A stretch of DNA of 64,000 bases from Thermococcus peptonophilus. GTDB taxonomy: Archaea > Methanobacteriota_B > Thermococci > Thermococcales > Thermococcaceae. The position numbers and the translations under genes are program-made. Of the stretch, positions 16,665-25,635 are shown in pieces. The stretch covers positions 248,001 to 312,000 of the forward strand of contig NZ_CP014750.1 in the NCBI RefSeq assembly GCF_001592435.1. Direction: 5' to 3'. How positions within the stretch are numbered: the first letter of the stretch is position 1; each line of letters opens with the position of its first letter. A model generated the notes under the pieces. The model saw only the letters and a list, made by a program, of their open reading frames with translations. It was not told the origin of the DNA and did not search any database.

Positions 16665-19100
16665 TCAGGTGAGGAGCCTCTTGTAGTAGTACCAGAGGCC
16701 CCTGATGACGTCCCTAACCTCGATCATAGTGAACATCTCGGTCCTGTCTATGAGCTTCGCCGTTTCCTCCCAGCTGTGGGCCTGAAGAACGCGGTATATG
16801 AGGAGCTTTATCTGCCTCTCATCGAGGTAGGGCTTCATCCAACCGTCGAGGAAGTAGAGCTTTACCACCGGCTTTACAGCGTCAACCACCGTGTCGTAGG
16901 TGAGGACTTTCCCCGTGAAGGCATCGAGGCGCTTCTTCTGAATCTCCGTCAGGTGGATTGGATAGTCAACGGCCTCTCCAAAGGGCGTCTCGAAGAGCCA
17001 GCGCGCTATCTCTGGCTCAAGCTCCCTGTGGGTGTCTCCCAGCCACTCAGTAAACCTGATCCTGAACTCATCGTTGGCCTTCTTGATGAGCTCCTTTGCC
17101 TTCTTGCTTATCGGCTTGAGGACTATGGCAGTAAACTCACCGCTAACCGGGTTTCTGGCCGGGCTGAGGTGGACAACAGCGAAGCCGTTCCTGACCCAGA
17201 AGCGGACGAGTTCTTCACTCGCTCCAAAGCCAGAACCTATCCAGTCGAGGCCCCTCTCTCTCGCTTCCTTCTCAAGGAGTTCAAGGGCCTTGCTTCCGAG
17301 CCCCATGTCCATGGCATCCGGGTGTGTCGCAATCCTGACTATTCTATAACCTTTCAGCCTGGCGAACTCCTTGAGGTAGTGGTGCTTGACCATCATATCT
17401 GGAATGATGTTCCCACGCGGTTTGTAGCCCTTGGCCATCTTGTCGATGACGTTCTTTGGAATCCCGCCTTCCTTCGCTATCTGGATGGCAGTGACTATCT
17501 TGCCGTTCTTAAGGCGGAGAACCCTCGCCTCGTGGTGTGGGGCGTCAGCAAGCAGAGCCACATCGCTCGGCCTGTTGCGGTAGTGAGCTAAAATGTAGAT
17601 GCCAACGAAGTTCCTCAAGTCTTCTCTATCGTTCTCGAACCAGTCGTCGAGGTCCGGCTCCTCCAGATAGACCTCCTTCCGCTTTATCAGTTCATAGTCC
17701 TCTTCCGTCAGCTCGGCCGGCTCTGCATCGAGCAGGAGAACGTCGAAGAGCCACTTCTCTATTGGATCACCGTAGGCGTACCTTATGGGCTCGTCCATGT
17801 GGAGCTCCTTGAAAGAGCGCTTCTCCCTGGCTTTCTTGAGGAACTTTACTGAGAAGCCCCTTCCAGCGCCCTCGTAGCCGTGGATCGTTGAGGAATATAC
17901 AACGCGGGGCTTGTTGAGGTACTTGTGGAGTATGGGCACGTGGATTCCCGCTGCTTCGTCGAGGATGTAGAGGTCAGCGTTCTTCTTGTAGCCCTCAGCA
18001 GGTGGGTAATAGCGCAGTCCAATCTTCCTTGCGTATAGCTCCGTTATGAGGCCCTTCTCCTCGACGACATAGGGCTTGAAGCCAAGCTTTTCCAGAGTCC
18101 TCTTGGCGAACCTGAAGAGGGACTGGACGTTCTCAAGCTCCGGAGCGGTGACCACTATCCTCGTCCTCTTCTTCAGGGCAACGGCGAGGCCTACCGCTGC
18201 TATTCCCACGGAAACGCTCTTACCCCTGCCCCTATCTGCCGTGAGGACGAGCATTCCCTCCTTATCAACAAGCTCCTCGAAGGCCTCGAGAACCTCCACC
18301 TGTCCCCTTGTGAGGGCCATCTCGTACAGCTCCCTCGGGAAGAGGGTCTCCTCTGGAATTTCAACCCCTTTTCTGGCTCTTATCTTCGCCTGACTCTTGC
18401 TCTTCTTGGGCTTCTTCTTCGCCTTTCCGTTCTCGGTGATGATGTATATCCCGTCGTGCTGGGTGAACTTCCTTATGAGCCTCCTGTTGAAGCGCTTCTT
18501 GACGTCCTCTATAGTGTACGGCGGCGTGACGAGGCTTTTGTGGAATCCCGTCCACATGTCCTTCCATTTCTCGAACGGGTGGGCGAGGATAAATATCAGA
18601 CCGCCGCCACGGACGGTCTCGATGATCCTTCCCAGATCGTTGGGCGAGTAGTCGTAGCTCATGTCCAGAACGAGGAGATCATAGGTTCTCCCCAGGATTT
18701 CTCTCGTATGCTTGAAGGTAACAGCTGTAACGTTCACCTCGGAACCTGCTAGGATGTCAAAGTGCTTTCTAAACGCTTCATAGCGCTTCCTCCCAAAGGT
18801 TTCCTCGCCGAGGGCATCCGTGGCGTAGAGAACCTCGATTTTATCCTCGCTCTCATCCCTAAGGCGTTTTTCAATAAGTTCGCTGACTATATCCGAGAGA
18901 ACTCTCGCGGAAGCACCGGCGAGAATTCCGGCCAACTCGGCCTTCTTCAGCGTGTCGCCCTCAATTACAATCATTCTCCTGTGGAACTTTTCCAAGGCCT
19001 GAGCCAGAGCGGTCTCGGTGATCTTGAGAACCGAATCCTTAACCTTCTCGCCTTTAGCGTACTCCCTCACTTCCTTATCAAAGCGGACCTTGACGGTCAC
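16665..19100 (-). CDS. tmcA: RNA cytidine acetyltransferase TmcA/Nat10
   Basis: ATP-dependent enzyme making N4-acetylcytidine from acetyl-CoA. The Thermococcus homologue is known to acetylate rRNA and other RNAs widely. About 811 aa. Order: DUF1726-type N-terminal domain (to about 190), RecA-like helicase domain with Walker A TADRGRGKS (near 287) and DEAAG, GNAT domain with IATHPDAMDMGLGSKAL (about 600), then a C-terminal tRNA-binding helical domain. The GTG at 19100 follows GGAGGTG by six bases; the GTG nine bases upstream lies inside that site. Confidence 0.96.
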   Translation of the reverse strand: MTVKVRFDKEVREYAKGEKVKDSVLKITETALAQALEKFHRRMIVIEGDTLKKAELAGILAGASARVLSDIVSELIEKRLRDESEDKIEVLYATDALGEETFGRKRYEAFRKHFDILAGSEVNVTAVTFKHTREILGRTYDLLVLDMSYDYSPNDLGRIIETVRGGGLIFILAHPFEKWKDMWTGFHKSLVTPPYTIEDVKKRFNRRLIRKFTQHDGIYIITENGKAKKKPKKSKSQAKIRARKGVEIPEETLFPRELYEMALTRGQVEVLEAFEELVDKEGMLVLTADRGRGKSVSVGIAAVGLAVALKKRTRIVVTAPELENVQSLFRFAKRTLEKLGFKPYVVEEKGLITELYARKIGLRYYPPAEGYKKNADLYILDEAAGIHVPILHKYLNKPRVVYSSTIHGYEGAGRGFSVKFLKKAREKRSFKELHMDEPIRYAYGDPIEKWLFDVLLLDAEPAELTEEDYELIKRKEVYLEEPDLDDWFENDREDLRNFVGIYILAHYRNRPSDVALLADAPHHEARVLRLKNGKIVTAIQIAKEGGIPKNVIDKMAKGYKPRGNIIPDMMVKHHYLKEFARLKGYRIVRIATHPDAMDMGLGSKALELLEKEARERGLDWIGSGFGASEELVRFWVRNGFAVVHLSPARNPVSGEFTAIVLKPISKKAKELIKKANDEFRIRFTEWLGDTHRELEPEIARWLFETPFGEAVDYPIHLTEIQKKRLDAFTGKVLTYDTVVDAVKPVVKLYFLDGWMKPYLDERQIKLLIYRVLQAHSWEETAKLIDRTEMFTMIEVRDVIRGLWYYYKRLLT

Positions 19101-19183
19101 GGCCGCCACCTCCCGGAAGAAGAGGATGCGGGGGATTTAAAAAGGTTGGGAGAAACTACTCTCGATATTTATCGAAACGCTAA

Positions 19184-19193
19184 GCTTTTATAC
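19184..19193 (+). promoter_or_regulatory. TATA box of the acylaminoacyl peptidase gene
   Basis: GCTTTTATAC lies 31-40 bases before the ATG at 19224, in the divergent gap with tmcA. Spacing fits a short leader with the GGTGG ribosome binding site. Confidence 0.65.
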
Positions 19194-19223
19194 GAAAAAG
19201 CTCAACTTTATTCGGTGGTTCTA

Positions 19224-21122
19224 ATGGCGAAAGGTCTGACTGAGAAAGACCTCGGAAAATTCAAACTTGTGGGCAACATAGACGCCTTCAGGAGAAAGCT
19301 CGTTTTTCAGGTGACTGAGATAAGCCTCGAGAAGGACGACTACTTCTCAAGGCTCTACCTCTACGACGGCAGGAAGGTTAAGCCCTTCACCTCAGGGAAG
19401 AAAGACGCCAGTCCGCGCTTCTCGCCGGATGGCAAGCTCGTTGCCTTCACTTCGAAGCGCGATAAGGAGAGCAAAGAGGCAGAGCTCTACCTCATCCCCA
19501 CGGACGGCGGCGAGGCGAGGCTTTTAGCTAAGTTCAAGTACGGAATTAAAAACCTCCGCTTCACAGAGGACGGGAAGGACATAGCGGTTGTTACTCCTAT
19601 AGACATCGAGAAGAAGCCCAAGGACGACGTCCACATTATCAAGGAGCTCCCATTCTGGTTTAACGGCGTCGGCTGGGTTTACGGAAAGAGGAGCGTGGTA
19701 TATCTCGTTGATGTTGAGAGCGGGAAGAAGAAGCGCCTCACCCCGAAGAACCTCGATGTCGGCCAGATCCGCTTCCACAAAGGAAAACTCTACTTCACCG
19801 CCCAGGAAGACCGCGAGAGGAAGCCGATGGTGAGCGACCTCTACGTCCTTGAAGGCAGGAAAGCAAAGAGGCTGACGCCGGGCAAGTGGAGCATCTCAGA
19901 TTTCATCCCGCTCGACGACGGAACCTTCATCCTCAAGGCCAACACGCGCGAGCGTGGAATACCAACGAACACTCACATCTACCACTACAACCCAGAGACG
20001 GGAGAAATGAGGAAGCTCACAAAAGACCTCGATAGATCCGCTTACAACTCCCTCAACAGCGATGTAAGGGGTTCTCAGAGGGCAGAACTCGTCTTTAAGG
20101 ACGGCTGGGTTTATTACATAGCCACAGACGGCCCGAGGGCTAACCTCTTCCGCGTCAACCTCGACGGTAAGATCGAGCGCGTCATCGGCGGAGACAGGAG
20201 CGTCGAGAGCTTCGCCATCGGCGACTACATAGCCTTCACTGCCCAGGACGCGGTTACACCGCTTGAGCTCTACGTCCTCCGCGACGGGAAGGAGAGGAAG
20301 GTCACCGACTTCAACGGCTGGATAAGGGAGTACAGCCTCTCGAAGCCGGAGCACTTCAAGGTCAAGGCCAGCGACGGCGTTGAGATAGACGCCTGGGTAA
20401 TGAAGCCAATCAACTTTGAACCGGGCAAGAAGTATCCAGCCGTTCTAGAAATCCACGGCGGGCCGAAAACTGCCTACGGCTACGCCTTCATGCACGAGTT
20501 CCATGTTCTAACGGCTAAGGGCTTTGTCGTCATCTTCTCCAACCCGAGGGGAAGCGACGGCTATGGTGAAGAGTTCGCCGATATAAGGGAGCACTACGGC
20601 GAGAGGGATTACCAGGACATAATGGAAGTTGTAGATGAAGCTGTGAAGAGGTTCGACTTCATTGATCCCAAAAGGATAGGCGTTACCGGCGGCTCCTACG
20701 GCGGCTTCATGACGAACTGGATAGTCGGCCACACCAACCGCTTCAAGGCCGCGGTGACCCAGCGCTCCATCTCCAACTGGACGAGCTTCTTCGGAACGAC
20801 CGACATCGGCTACTTCTTCGCGCCCGATCAGATAGGCGACGACCCGTGGAACAATACCGAAGGCTACTGGGAGAAGAGCCCGCTGAAGTACGCGCCCAAC
20901 GTGGAAACGCCGCTCCTCATAATCCACAGCATGGAGGACTACCGCTGCTGGCTCCCGGAGGCCCTGCAGTTCTTCACGGCTCTGAAATACCTCGGCAAAA
21001 CCGTCGAGCTCGCCCTCTTCCCGGGCGAGAACCACGACCTCAGCCGCTCAGGAAAGCCGAAGCACAGGGTTAGGAGGCTTGAACTTATAGCTGGATGGAT
21101 GGAGAGGTGGTTGAAGGGTTAA
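19224..21122 (+). CDS. Acylaminoacyl-peptidase, prolyl oligopeptidase family S9
   Basis: Cytosolic serine peptidase of 632 aa that removes N-acylated residues from short peptides. The N-terminal beta-propeller (about residues 20-340) is followed by an alpha/beta hydrolase domain. Catalytic Ser is in TGGSYGG, Asp in HSMEDYRC, His in GENHDLSR. HGGPK provides the oxyanion region. The ATG at 19224 follows GGTGG; upstream in-frame sequence is antisense to tmcA and not part of the gene. Close in type to the characterised Pyrococcus horikoshii enzyme. Confidence 0.94.
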   Translation: MAKGLTEKDLGKFKLVGNIDAFRRKLVFQVTEISLEKDDYFSRLYLYDGRKVKPFTSGKKDASPRFSPDGKLVAFTSKRDKESKEAELYLIPTDGGEARLLAKFKYGIKNLRFTEDGKDIAVVTPIDIEKKPKDDVHIIKELPFWFNGVGWVYGKRSVVYLVDVESGKKKRLTPKNLDVGQIRFHKGKLYFTAQEDRERKPMVSDLYVLEGRKAKRLTPGKWSISDFIPLDDGTFILKANTRERGIPTNTHIYHYNPETGEMRKLTKDLDRSAYNSLNSDVRGSQRAELVFKDGWVYYIATDGPRANLFRVNLDGKIERVIGGDRSVESFAIGDYIAFTAQDAVTPLELYVLRDGKERKVTDFNGWIREYSLSKPEHFKVKASDGVEIDAWVMKPINFEPGKKYPAVLEIHGGPKTAYGYAFMHEFHVLTAKGFVVIFSNPRGSDGYGEEFADIREHYGERDYQDIMEVVDEAVKRFDFIDPKRIGVTGGSYGGFMTNWIVGHTNRFKAAVTQRSISNWTSFFGTTDIGYFFAPDQIGDDPWNNTEGYWEKSPLKYAPNVETPLLIIHSMEDYRCWLPEALQFFTALKYLGKTVELALFPGENHDLSRSGKPKHRVRRLELIAGWMERWLKG

Positions 21123-21145
21123 AAACCCTCCCGTTTTTCTTTACC
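21123..21145 (+). terminator. T-rich terminator after the peptidase gene
   Basis: CCCTCCCGTTTTTCTTTACC directly follows the stop codon. T-runs of this sort end transcription in Thermococcales. Confidence 0.5.
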
Positions 21146-21254
21146 TTTCCTCAAGTCTTTCCCCCAAACCTCCTTAGCCGTTGAGAAGCAATATGCCTTT
21201 GAGGAGAGTCATGCGAGAACTATCATAGCCAACCAGAGAAACATAACTGCATTC

Positions 21255-21407
21255 TCAAATTTCTACCCTAAATCTGCCTTCAGGAGAATAACTCCTTCTG
21301 CCGATCCTTGCTATGTCCTCATCAAACATCATCTTGGCCTTCCTAACCTTTTCAAAGGCCATCTTCCCAGAATATACAAAAAGTCCAACTGTTGCAAAAA
21401 ATATCAC
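21255..21407 (-). CDS. Possible 50-aa single-span membrane protein
   Basis: Short frame starting at GTG, reading VIFFATVGLFVYSGK and then a charged tail rich in Lys, Arg and Asp that ends in EGRFRVEI. It would be a one-span protein with a cytoplasmic tail. It begins five bases after the stop of the 325-aa-type membrane gene, suggesting coupling. No clear ribosome binding site is seen and no family is recognised. Confidence 0.45.
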   Translation of the reverse strand: MIFFATVGLFVYSGKMAFEKVRKAKMMFDEDIARIGRRSYSPEGRFRVEI

Positions 21408-21412
21408 TTGAA

Positions 21413-22384
21413 CTACCCAGGAGTCTTTGAAACATATAAAACGTAGAAGAACATAAGCAGAGCAGAATTAACTGGTAAAAACGCACTTTCAAAGCGGTTT
21501 AGAACTTTCCTACACTTTGAGTAAGGGAACTCGGAGTAGTGCCATATAAATATCAGAACGGGGATTAAGAGCAAGAAAGAAACGACGGAGACCCAGATAA
21601 ACTCGCTGGTAAAATAAAAGTACACCGCCAAGGGGATTCCAGCCGTCCATCCGATTCCCGTGAAGAAGGAAATCTTTGGGTATTTGCTGAATACCAAACC
21701 AAGCGCAAATGCCGTTTCTAGCAGTAGAAGAGAAATTAAGTTCCCAGTCACAACCAGATTTGTGGCGAGTTCTCTTGCGCTTCCGTCAAGTCCTCCGTTC
21801 CAGCCAACGGCGAGATCAAGGTAGACAAGGGGAATGGAAAGATAAACGGGTTGAATACCCCTAAATACTAAAACGGAAGCGGCAATAGATGACGCTAAAT
21901 CCCCTCCGGAGTTATGTTTGATAAACCCATCCATGAAGAGAAGCAGAAACGAGAGGAGCATCCATAGTATTGTTAGTAAAATCTTTTTCGGCGGAACTTT
22001 AACGACAACAGACTGAGTGAAGGTGTACTCCTCCTTAGATTCAAAGCCCACCATTGTGATGGAGACGTTTAGGGGTTTTGAGGCGGTTATCCAGTTTGGC
22101 ATTGCCCCCATGGCAGGGCCAAGAGCCTCCCTCCTGTGGGAGATCAGGTAATCTGAGGAAATTGGAAAGATAGGATTAACCTTAGGAACCAACTCCTGGG
22201 AGTAGATATATCTTCCATTCAGAAACATCATAACTTCGTAGGTGTCATTTCCATATTCAATCTTGCATTCCAGATCCTGACCGTAGAGGACACTCGACGG
22301 ACAGTTAACGCTAACCGCCGATACTATTGGAGAAAGCAAAAGCATGAGAACACCTATAAAAATAAGCATGATAGCTTTCTTCAT
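21413..22384 (-). CDS. Hypothetical membrane protein with signal peptide
   Basis: 323-aa protein of unknown family. Residues 1-23 form a signal peptide. A roughly 120-residue extracellular part with two Cys (NCPSS, LECKI), likely a disulphide, and a predicted beta-rich domain follows. After that come about six membrane segments (from about 130 to the end). The ATG at 22384 has GGGAGG six bases upstream. Base composition is more A+T-rich than in neighbours, hinting at an accessory origin. Confidence 0.75.
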   Translation of the reverse strand: MKKAIMLIFIGVLMLLLSPIVSAVSVNCPSSVLYGQDLECKIEYGNDTYEVMMFLNGRYIYSQELVPKVNPIFPISSDYLISHRREALGPAMGAMPNWITASKPLNVSITMVGFESKEEYTFTQSVVVKVPPKKILLTILWMLLSFLLLFMDGFIKHNSGGDLASSIAASVLVFRGIQPVYLSIPLVYLDLAVGWNGGLDGSARELATNLVVTGNLISLLLLETAFALGLVFSKYPKISFFTGIGWTAGIPLAVYFYFTSEFIWVSVVSFLLLIPVLIFIWHYSEFPYSKCRKVLNRFESAFLPVNSALLMFFYVLYVSKTPG

Positions 22385-22551
22385 ATTCAACCTCCCTCAA
22401 GCTGGGAGTTACTTGAGTTAAAAGTTTTTCGCAGCCAACAACTATGGATAAATTTTTTAAAGCTTTGACAGCTTTTTCAGCAGATAAAGAATGATTCAGA
22501 TCTCACAAAGAGACCAGATGTTGCGGGAAGTTCAATCCTTATTTGGAATAA

Positions 22552-22665
22552 TTAACCATCTTTCGTGGCTTTCTTGGGTTTTCAATCGAGAGGATAGCAA
22601 GGACCGAAGGGTTCACCCATCCTGAGGAATTGGAAGAAGAGCTAAAAGAAGCAAGAGTGTATTGA
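22552..22665 (+). pseudogene. Possible remnant of an ASCH-domain gene
   Basis: 38-codon open stretch with no start, ending at TGA 22665 and reading ...RTEGFTHPEELEEELKEAR. This matches the central helix pattern of ASCH proteins (compare [19 protein letters not shown] in the gene at 54946-55527). Upstream stops show the rest is lost. The call is tentative because it rests on one motif. Confidence 0.3.
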
Positions 22666-22672
22666 AATCCCT

Positions 22673-23134
22673 TCAAAGCGTATAATCCAGTACCTTCTTG
22701 GCCTCTTCAATGTGCTCAGGATAGACGTTCTTTATCTCCGGGTGGAGGGCCTTGATGACCCTTCCAACGAGCACGAAGAGCGTTCCGGCTATGATTGGAA
22801 GCTCGTTCACAACGTCTTCCTCAAGCGGCCTGTCACCGGGTATCTTCTTGAGGACGTACTTTCTTATCGGCTCTATTTCAACGCCCTCGTCCTCAATGAC
22901 CGCCCTGAAGAGGTTCATGCTGTTCTTGAAGCCCTTGGTTATCGGTATGTGGCGCATCTTTATGGTCTCGGAGTTCTCGGCCTTCGCGTTCTCGTAGGCC
23001 ACTTCGAAGAGATCCGCGAGCTTCTTCTCAACGATGTCCATCATCTCCTCGGCCCTTGGCTTAATAACCGCGAGCTCGCAGGTCCTCTCGAGAATCTTCT
23101 GGAGCTGTGGGTAGGGTATTATCATCTCCGCCAT
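22673..23134 (-). CDS. DUF1931-type histone-fold protein
   Basis: 153-aa helical protein opening [28 protein letters not shown]. Its length and repeated helix-strand-helix pattern match the DUF1931 family, whose bacterial members have a doubled histone-like fold. DNA or nucleoid binding is therefore possible but unproven. The ATG follows GGAGGTGAGAG. It is divergent from the MobA-like gene. Confidence 0.7.
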   Translation of the reverse strand: MAEMIIPYPQLQKILERTCELAVIKPRAEEMMDIVEKKLADLFEVAYENAKAENSETIKMRHIPITKGFKNSMNLFRAVIEDEGVEIEPIRKYVLKKIPGDRPLEEDVVNELPIIAGTLFVLVGRVIKALHPEIKNVYPEHIEEAKKVLDYTL

Positions 23135-23246
23135 GCTCTCACCTCCTCACGTTCTTCCTCGGCGATATTTTAGTAACTTTTGGTATTTAAAGTTTTCGCC
23201 GGGAACCGGGCGATTGACTTTTAAAGAACATCCCCAAGGAGGGGGC

Positions 23247-23831
23247 ATGAAGGCAGTAATTCTAGCTTTTCCAGAAAAACCCCGAGAGAACTACACGATG
23301 CCAATAAAGGACGAGCCAGTTGTAAAGCTCACCGAGATGCGGCTCAGAATGAGCAAGAGGATTGACGAGGTTCTGACCATAGTTCGGAGGGACAAGCTCA
23401 GGACTTACTCGATCCACGTCTCCAATCCCGTTCCGGTTTCGGCCAGAAATAAAATGGAAGCCCTCCTCAAGGCTATGCCTGGCGAGCCTTTCTTCCTAGC
23501 TGAAGGCAACATGCCGCTCATACAGCCATTTCTCGTGAACTACCTCATCGGCCTTTACCTTGAAGACGAGCCCGAGGCAGTTATTCCAGTCTGGAAGGAC
23601 GGAACCGCAGAAGTCACACATGCCGTCTATGAACCAGATTCACTTAGCGGGGCCATAGAAGCTGCGCTCAGCGAGGGACACCGAACCCTTAGCTCTATCA
23701 CCGAGTTCATTGATTTCCAACCGGTGCCAGTTGAAGAGCTGATAAAGAAAAACCCGAAGGTTTCCCTCAGCTTCTTCAAGGTGAAGAGTTCGTTAGATAG
23801 AGCCTTCGCCGAGGAGAACTTTGGGACATGA
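23247..23831 (+). CDS. MobA-like molybdenum cofactor guanylyltransferase family protein
   Basis: 194-aa nucleotidyltransferase-like protein starting MKAVILAFPEKP. The family normally attaches GMP (or another nucleotide) to molybdopterin. The usual N-terminal LAGGxSxRMG loop is replaced by LAFPEKPRENYTMPIKDEP, while the later PLIQP and NYLI segments look family-like. Activity may therefore differ. The ATG follows GAGGGGGC. A molybdopterin oxidoreductase occurs at 51083-52999. Confidence 0.65.
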   Translation: MKAVILAFPEKPRENYTMPIKDEPVVKLTEMRLRMSKRIDEVLTIVRRDKLRTYSIHVSNPVPVSARNKMEALLKAMPGEPFFLAEGNMPLIQPFLVNYLIGLYLEDEPEAVIPVWKDGTAEVTHAVYEPDSLSGAIEAALSEGHRTLSSITEFIDFQPVPVEELIKKNPKVSLSFFKVKSSLDRAFAEENFGT

Positions 23832-23990
23832 GAGTCGCGGAACAAACACTGAGCGGGCCTTAGGCCACACTCCTGCAAGATTTTCAATATCCTTGGACAA
23901 CGTTTAAGTAGTCTGGAGACTATACATAATTAAGAGCGGGAAGAAGGATATTTTTGCCCGATTTCTGCCAAGATTTGAGGAGATGATAGC

Positions 23991-25019
23991 ATGAGCAAAT
24001 TCTTTGGAGTGGTGTTGTCGCTACTCGTTATTTTCAGCATCATGGCGATCGTGGGACCTGCCCCGGTTTCTGCAAAGCCCATGGACGAATACAGCGTTCT
24101 GGTTTTGAAGAATACCGACGCATGGGGTTCCCCCTCCGTTGTGAGCACTCTTGACGGCATGAACATAACCTACAGGGTTATGGGGAGTTCAGAACTCGGG
24201 AATGTGACCACCGACGAACTTGTAAAGACCTATGACATGATAATCATCGTGAACGACCAGCCCCAGAGCTTCTACGACGATATAGGGACACAAATAGGAA
24301 AGCTGGAGGACTACGTGAGGGCCGGCAGGGTTCTTGAGATTCACGCCGCGAACTGGGGATGGGGAGGCGGAGTATGGACGACCCCGTTGCCGAGAAACGT
24401 AACGATAGTCCAGAGCTATTCAAGCATTGACTACGTGGTGCCAGACAACATTACCCTCCACAGCAACTACGCAAGCCACGGATACTTTGCAAACCTGCCC
24501 GCTGATGCAGAGATAATAACCGTCCAAGCGCCCACCGGCACGCCCGAGTACAGTAGACCCAGCACCGCAGTGTACACGCTGGGAAAGGGGCACGTCTCGG
24601 TTACAGGCCTGACGATTGAGTACAGCATAGCCAGAAACGGCCCCGAATGGCTGGAGTTCTACAGGGAAATGGTGCTTAAGAATCTTGGTTATTCAACAGT
24701 AGCCCCGCAAAAGCCTGCCTCCCCAGGGGGATTTAACATAATGCGTTACAGCTTCTATTACTACACCCAGTACCAGCGGGACCTTAAGGAATACAACTCG
24801 CTCTATGGCAAGGCTGTGGAGAGAGGGATTGACAACGAAACTCTCGGGATGGCAGCCATGCAGAACGACACCGCGTCGGCATACTACGAGGACGCAGGCC
24901 GGTACGGCCCGGTTATAGCGAACTTTCAGAGGATGTACGTCTTTTTTGATCTCAGGATGGCCGCGCTTCACCAGAAGCGGGCGATAAAAATACTTGAGGA
25001 CGCGATGGCAGATCGCTGA
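23991..25019 (+). CDS. Secreted protein of unknown function
   Basis: 342-aa protein with a signal peptide (about residues 1-28, ending PVSAKP). The mature part starts with YSVLVLKNTDAW and has the alternating strands of a glutamine-amidotransferase-like or ThuA-like fold, up to about residue 230. A Tyr-rich helical tail (YYYTQYQRDLKEYNSLYGKA) follows. Several NxT/NxS sites suit an N-glycosylated surface protein. The ATG is preceded by GGAGATGA. No function is assigned. Confidence 0.75.
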   Translation: MSKFFGVVLSLLVIFSIMAIVGPAPVSAKPMDEYSVLVLKNTDAWGSPSVVSTLDGMNITYRVMGSSELGNVTTDELVKTYDMIIIVNDQPQSFYDDIGTQIGKLEDYVRAGRVLEIHAANWGWGGGVWTTPLPRNVTIVQSYSSIDYVVPDNITLHSNYASHGYFANLPADAEIITVQAPTGTPEYSRPSTAVYTLGKGHVSVTGLTIEYSIARNGPEWLEFYREMVLKNLGYSTVAPQKPASPGGFNIMRYSFYYYTQYQRDLKEYNSLYGKAVERGIDNETLGMAAMQNDTASAYYEDAGRYGPVIANFQRMYVFFDLRMAALHQKRAIKILEDAMADR

Positions 25020-25023
25020 GCCA

Positions 25024-25545
25024 TCACCCCACTTCAATCATTCTTCTGACAGTTTTTGCAATTCCAACGGCTATGGCTGCTTTTAGGATATCAAGGGGCA
25101 CAAAAAGGAGCACTCCCAGTTGGAAGGCCTTTTCAAAGTCTCCACCCATAAAGAGGCCGAGGCGGAGCCAGCCAAGGAGATAGATAACGGTTATCCCTGC
25201 CAGGGAACCTATGGCCATCCCCAGGACACTTTCTCGGCTTTTCTCGGTGATGTAGCCCGCAAGGAACGCCGCTATCGGAAAGGCAAGGAGGTATCCCCCC
25301 GTCGGGCCGTAGAGGTGCGTTATGCCCCCACTGAAACCCGCGAAGACGGGAAGACCGACTGCCCCAGCTATGTCGTAGGAGAGGACGCTCAGGAGCCCGA
25401 GTCTGGGGCCGAGGAGAAGGCCTGTAAGAAGAACCGCGAAGACCTGAAACGTTAGCGGAACCGGGCCGAGACTCACGCTTATCTGGGCGCTCACCGCCAT
25501 GAAAGCTATAAAGATCCCAGCATAGGCAACTTCACGTGCGTTCAT
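25024..25545 (-). CDS. bioY: BioY, substrate-binding subunit of biotin ECF transporter
   Basis: S component that binds biotin in the membrane. 173 aa with six hydrophobic segments and the family signature GPVPLTFQVFAVLLTGLLLGPRLG, plus GPTGGYLLAFP. The ATG follows GGTGGCTAAAA. It is divergent from the ecfA-ecfT pair 90 bp away, the energising module it most likely works with. Confidence 0.93.
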   Translation of the reverse strand: MNAREVAYAGIFIAFMAVSAQISVSLGPVPLTFQVFAVLLTGLLLGPRLGLLSVLSYDIAGAVGLPVFAGFSGGITHLYGPTGGYLLAFPIAAFLAGYITEKSRESVLGMAIGSLAGITVIYLLGWLRLGLFMGGDFEKAFQLGVLLFVPLDILKAAIAVGIAKTVRRMIEVG

Positions 25546-25576
25546 TTTTAGCCACCTAATTCACAGTTTTCGGGAT

Positions 25577-25614
25577 GTTAAAAAAACTTCACATTTACCT
25601 GAAAGCTTTTTAAC
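25577..25614. promoter_or_regulatory. Divergent bioY / ecfAT promoter with inverted repeat
   Basis: GTTAAAAA (25577-25584) and TTTTTAAC (25607-25614) form an 8-bp inverted repeat with a 22-bp spacer. Each arm is positioned to serve as an A/T-rich promoter element for one of the two divergent genes. Confidence 0.5.
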
Positions 25615-25635
25615 GCTCCCTTCAATTCTATTCCG

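Noticed and set aside
16653-17591. 312-codon plus-strand frame opposite tmcA
   Set aside because: The minus-strand TmcA reading has all domain motifs; this frame has none and is explained by codon bias.
18762-19223. N-terminal extension of the acylaminoacyl peptidase
   Set aside because: The extra 154 codons are antisense to tmcA, and the ATG at 19224 has a proper ribosome binding site and TATA box.
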